This document shows, one piece after another, positions 61,797-64,000 of a stretch of 64,000 nucleotides of DNA. Below the pieces are notes generated by a model. The model did not search any database, was not told the origin of the DNA, and worked only from the letters and a program-made list of their open reading frames with translations. The translations under genes and the position numbers were made by a program. Every line of letters begins with the position of its first letter. The first letter of the stretch is position 1. Source of the DNA: Bin76 sp963665765 (GTDB lineage: Bacteria; Actinomycetota; Acidimicrobiia; Spongiisociales; ZC4RG35); assembly GCA_963665765.1 (NCBI GenBank), contig OY762464.1:2728001-2792000 (forward strand). Direction: 5' to 3'.

Positions 61797-62832
61797 CTAG
61801 ATGTGTAGTTCCAAGGGTTCAGTGGTCGTAGGCGGTGAGTGATCGGGCTGGTCCTGGTCGGTTGGTGGTTTCGTTGTGCCAGATGACGGTGGTGAGGGCT
61901 AGGAGCCGTTGGATGATGCGTGCCATGACTCCTGGTTTGGTGCGTCCCCTGTGCTGTTCGAGATGAAGATGGGTTTTGAGGGTGTTGTTGACCGACTCGA
62001 TGATCTGGCGGAGCGGTTTGAGGAACCGGTTTCCCGGTCGGGGCTGTTCTGTTTTGGTGGCCGGTCGGATAAGGGTCATGCCGGTCCGGTTGAGGGCTTT
62101 CTCGAAAGCTTGGCTGCGGTAGCCTTTGTCGGCGATGATGGTCTGTCCCTGTCGGGCCACTCGTGCATGGTGGATCATCTCCAAAGCGGTGGAGCGTTCG
62201 TCGGCTGTGGCGCCTGCTACTGCCCAGGTGATGGGTAGACCCGATGGGGTAGTGATGAGGTGGAGACGCAGTCCCCAAAAGTATCGTGAGTGGGAGGCGC
62301 TATACCCATATTCGGCCCATCCTGGCGGGTCAGACCGTTGGACGGTTTGGCGACTGCGGCCGCATTCGACTGGTGTGGAGTCCACCAGCCACAGGTCATC
62401 ATGCCAAGACCGAGTGGACCGGGCCAGGTGTCCCATGACATGGGACATCATGGTGCTGCTGGCCCGTAGGCGCTTGTTGTAGCCCGACCTGTTGGGCAGA
62501 TACGGAAACCAGGGTTTCAGATGAGCCTGTGCGTGGCGGATGAAACGGGCTTCTGAGGTGTATCTCAACAGGGCTTGTATCACCGCCAGGGTGATCAGCT
62601 CGGCGTCGGACAGTTTGGGAGCGATCCCTACCGTGGGTCTTTTCGGTGTCCACCACCGATTCTCGACCAACAGGTCATCAATCGTCACATACAATGAAGT
62701 CACGAGGGTGTCCAAGTCCGGGTTCATACCAGTCCTCCGGGATCGGGAAATTGTTTCAACCCCGGATTCTGGACACCCTCAACCCCAAAACAGTGGATTA
62801 ACCCACAACACCCCTTGGAACTACCCATCTAG
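61797..62832 (-). mobile_element. IS982-family insertion sequence, copy 2
   Basis: 1036 bp with the same inverted ends as copy 1 (19805-20840) and the same orientation. It lies between the PD-(D/E)XK gene (its start is 241 bp away) and the long gene at the right edge, whose ATG is only 11 bp from the IS end. Confidence 0.9.
61819..62727 (-). CDS. IS982-family transposase
   Basis: 302 residues, intact, about 93% identical to copy 1 by eye. The differences cluster at residues 12-22, around 170-190 (ERSTALEMIHHARVARQ against ERDTCLGMLTHSGVARQ) and near 260-275. The same DDE elements are present (LWLVDSTPVECGRSR, ADKGYRSQAFEKAL, RQIIESVNNTLKTHL). Confidence 0.93.
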   Translation of the reverse strand: MNPDLDTLVTSLYVTIDDLLVENRWWTPKRPTVGIAPKLSDAELITLAVIQALLRYTSEARFIRHAQAHLKPWFPYLPNRSGYNKRLRASSTMMSHVMGHLARSTRSWHDDLWLVDSTPVECGRSRQTVQRSDPPGWAEYGYSASHSRYFWGLRLHLITTPSGLPITWAVAGATADERSTALEMIHHARVARQGQTIIADKGYRSQAFEKALNRTGMTLIRPATKTEQPRPGNRFLKPLRQIIESVNNTLKTHLHLEQHRGRTKPGVMARIIQRLLALTTVIWHNETTNRPGPARSLTAYDH

Positions 62833-62842
62833 CCTCAAAGGT

Positions 62843-64000
62843 ATGGGTCGCCGTCGTTTCGAGTTTGCGCTTCTAAACCTGAATTGGACTCAATGGGAGA
62901 GCTTTGAGCACCTTGCCTCCATGTTTCTCTCTGATGAGTACCCGTCACTGAGGACATTGGCCGGCATTGGTGATCGCGGACGCGATGCCATGTTGTGGCA
63001 GCCAGAGGATGATCCAAGCGTGGTGCTGCAGTACTCAGTGAGTCAAGACTGGTCGGAGAAGATCAAGGACACGGCACAAACTATTCGCAAACACTTCGAG
63101 GGCACACGCATCTTGATTTATGTCACAAACCTCCAGATCGGGGCAAAGATCGATCAGGTTCGGACGGACATTAGAAGGGAGCACAATCTATTCTTGGACA
63201 TGCGTGATGCCACATGGTTTCTCGATCGTCAGAATCGGTCCCTGGCGACCTCTGCTGCGGCCGAAGAGTTTTCCGCCCCTATTGTCGAGCCTCTCCTAGC
63301 CAACACCTCACTTGTTGAACAGACTGGCAACGTGCTCAACTCAGTAGAGGCGCGGGCAGCTGTTGTTTTTCTTACCATGCAGTGGGAGGACGGGGCTCGC
63401 GATAAGGGCCTCACCAAGCTTTCCTTCGAGGCACTAGTCAAGGCTGCTTTGCGGGACACCGACAACGACCGCCGTATGTCTCGGTCAGCTGTGTGCGTAG
63501 CCGTTAGGTCGATGATTCAATATCACGATCGGGCAGAGGTTGACAAGCACACCAATTCTGCTCTTGATCGACTTGCAAAACGACAGATTCGCCATTGGAA
63601 GCAAGAGGACGAATTTTGTCTGTCTTTTGTGGAGCGGCAACGCCGAACTGAGGCTCTAATCGAATTCGAGCTGCTGAACAGGAGCCTGGATCTGGAGATC
63701 TTAGACATGCTTAGGCGCAACTCGGCGGCATTGGAGCAGGAATTCGGGACCGGGGAGCTAAAGAAGGTCGTGCCTTATGTCCGTCGGGGTCTCGAATCGT
63801 TCTTAATGCGGAGGGGTGAGGCTTTCGCTCAGAGTCTGTCTGATGGCAGAATGGTGGTGTTCACCGTAGAGGAGATCAAGGAGATCTGTTCGACCCACCT
63901 TTGCGGTTCCCTACCTGCAGGACTGGTGGCAGCTGAGGTAATTCCACTCGTTAGTGCCACCATCGAGGAGGTGCTTGTCCGACCGTCATCATCAGCGCAG
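62843..64000 (+). CDS. Large protein with N-terminal restriction-endonuclease-like domain (3' end outside window)
   Basis: The frame is open from the ATG at 62843 to the last base, 386 codons with no stop. The N-terminal 125 residues look like a Mrr/REase-type domain: TQWESFEHLASMFLSDEYPS, LAGIGDRGRDAMLWQPEDDP, VVLQYSVSQDWSEKIKDTAQ, ILIYVTNLQIGAKIDQVRTD and ATWFLDRQNR. The catalytic pattern D...QxS is unusual (Lys missing), so the domain may be inactive or divergent. The following 250 residues are helical with no family recognised. It may be a defence sensor/effector. The start lies 11 bp from IS982 copy 2 and has only a poor ribosome site. Confidence 0.7.
   Translation, partial: MGRRRFEFALLNLNWTQWESFEHLASMFLSDEYPSLRTLAGIGDRGRDAMLWQPEDDPSVVLQYSVSQDWSEKIKDTAQTIRKHFEGTRILIYVTNLQIGAKIDQVRTDIRREHNLFLDMRDATWFLDRQNRSLATSAAAEEFSAPIVEPLLANTSLVEQTGNVLNSVEARAAVVFLTMQWEDGARDKGLTKLSFEALVKAALRDTDNDRRMSRSAVCVAVRSMIQYHDRAEVDKHTNSALDRLAKRQIRHWKQEDEFCLSFVERQRRTEALIEFELLNRSLDLEILDMLRRNSAALEQEFGTGELKKVVPYVRRGLESFLMRRGEAFAQSLSDGRMVVFTVEEIKEICSTHLCGSLPAGLVAAEVIPLVSATIEEVLVRPSSSAQ

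Noticed and set aside
19805..62832. A 42-kb composite transposon flanked by IS982 copies
   Set aside because: The segment contains essential core genes (polA, rpsA, coaE, uvrB, tRNAs) and the two copies are diverged, so joint transposition is very unlikely.

Overview
The window is high-GC bacterial DNA. The gene order tRNA-Trp-secE-nusG-rplK-rplA-rplJ-rplL, the rimP-nusA-infB-(DUF503)-rbfA-nrnA-truB block and the polA-rpsA-coaE-uvrB block, together with GTG/TTG starts and GTGA/ATGA overlaps, suggest an actinobacterium. An uncultured Acidimicrobiia-like lineage is my best guess, but this rests on general gene content and not on a marker comparison.

Layout. 1-5.4 kb: end of an ABC permease, a small exported protein, tRNA-Trp, the protein-export/antitermination pair and four ribosomal proteins, with an L10-leader attenuator before rplJ. 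5.5-9.5 kb: M1 aminopeptidase and 6-phosphogluconate dehydrogenase on the minus strand. 9.6-19.6 kb: proS, fdhD, serC and the translation/RNA block ending in truB. 19.8-26.2 kb: an IS982-family element, a PLP enzyme plus a ThDP enzyme, a MazEF-type pair and a nucleotidyltransferase-HEPN-like protein.

26.2-42.9 kb is a genomic island. It lies between an intact tRNA-Leu(CAA) at 42779-42863 and a 56-bp direct repeat of that tRNA's 3' part at 26221-26276. Its main cargo is a tight five-gene minus-strand operon (34957 to 27075). The last two genes are DISARM-type drmA (helicase) and drmB (DUF1998). The first three are unrecognised, and no DISARM methylase or PLD gene is present. Around the operon lie broken defence genes (an AbiEii toxin in two pieces sharing an exact 49-bp repeat, and an OLD/RecF-like ATPase), an IS3 element missing its left end, IS3 relics, a PD-(D/E)XK-like protein, an AtuA-family pseudogene, and a two-gene operon of an extremely acidic decapeptide-repeat exported protein with an APH-fold kinase.

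42.9-58.9 kb is core again: polA, rpsA, coaE, uvrB, a NicX-like dioxygenase with an amidohydrolase, a DnaQ-TerB-BRCT protein overlapping an ion channel with an unusual pore loop, a proline racemase-family enzyme, P5C dehydrogenase and a FAD oxidoreductase, closed by tRNA-Leu(GAG). From 59 kb to the right edge is a second accessory stretch: a small toxin-like ORF, a PD-(D/E)XK nuclease with a frameshifted partner, a second IS982 copy, and a long nuclease-like gene that runs off the window.

The two accessory stretches look like defence islands next to tRNA-Leu genes. The five-gene drmAB operon is the most likely under-described system here.
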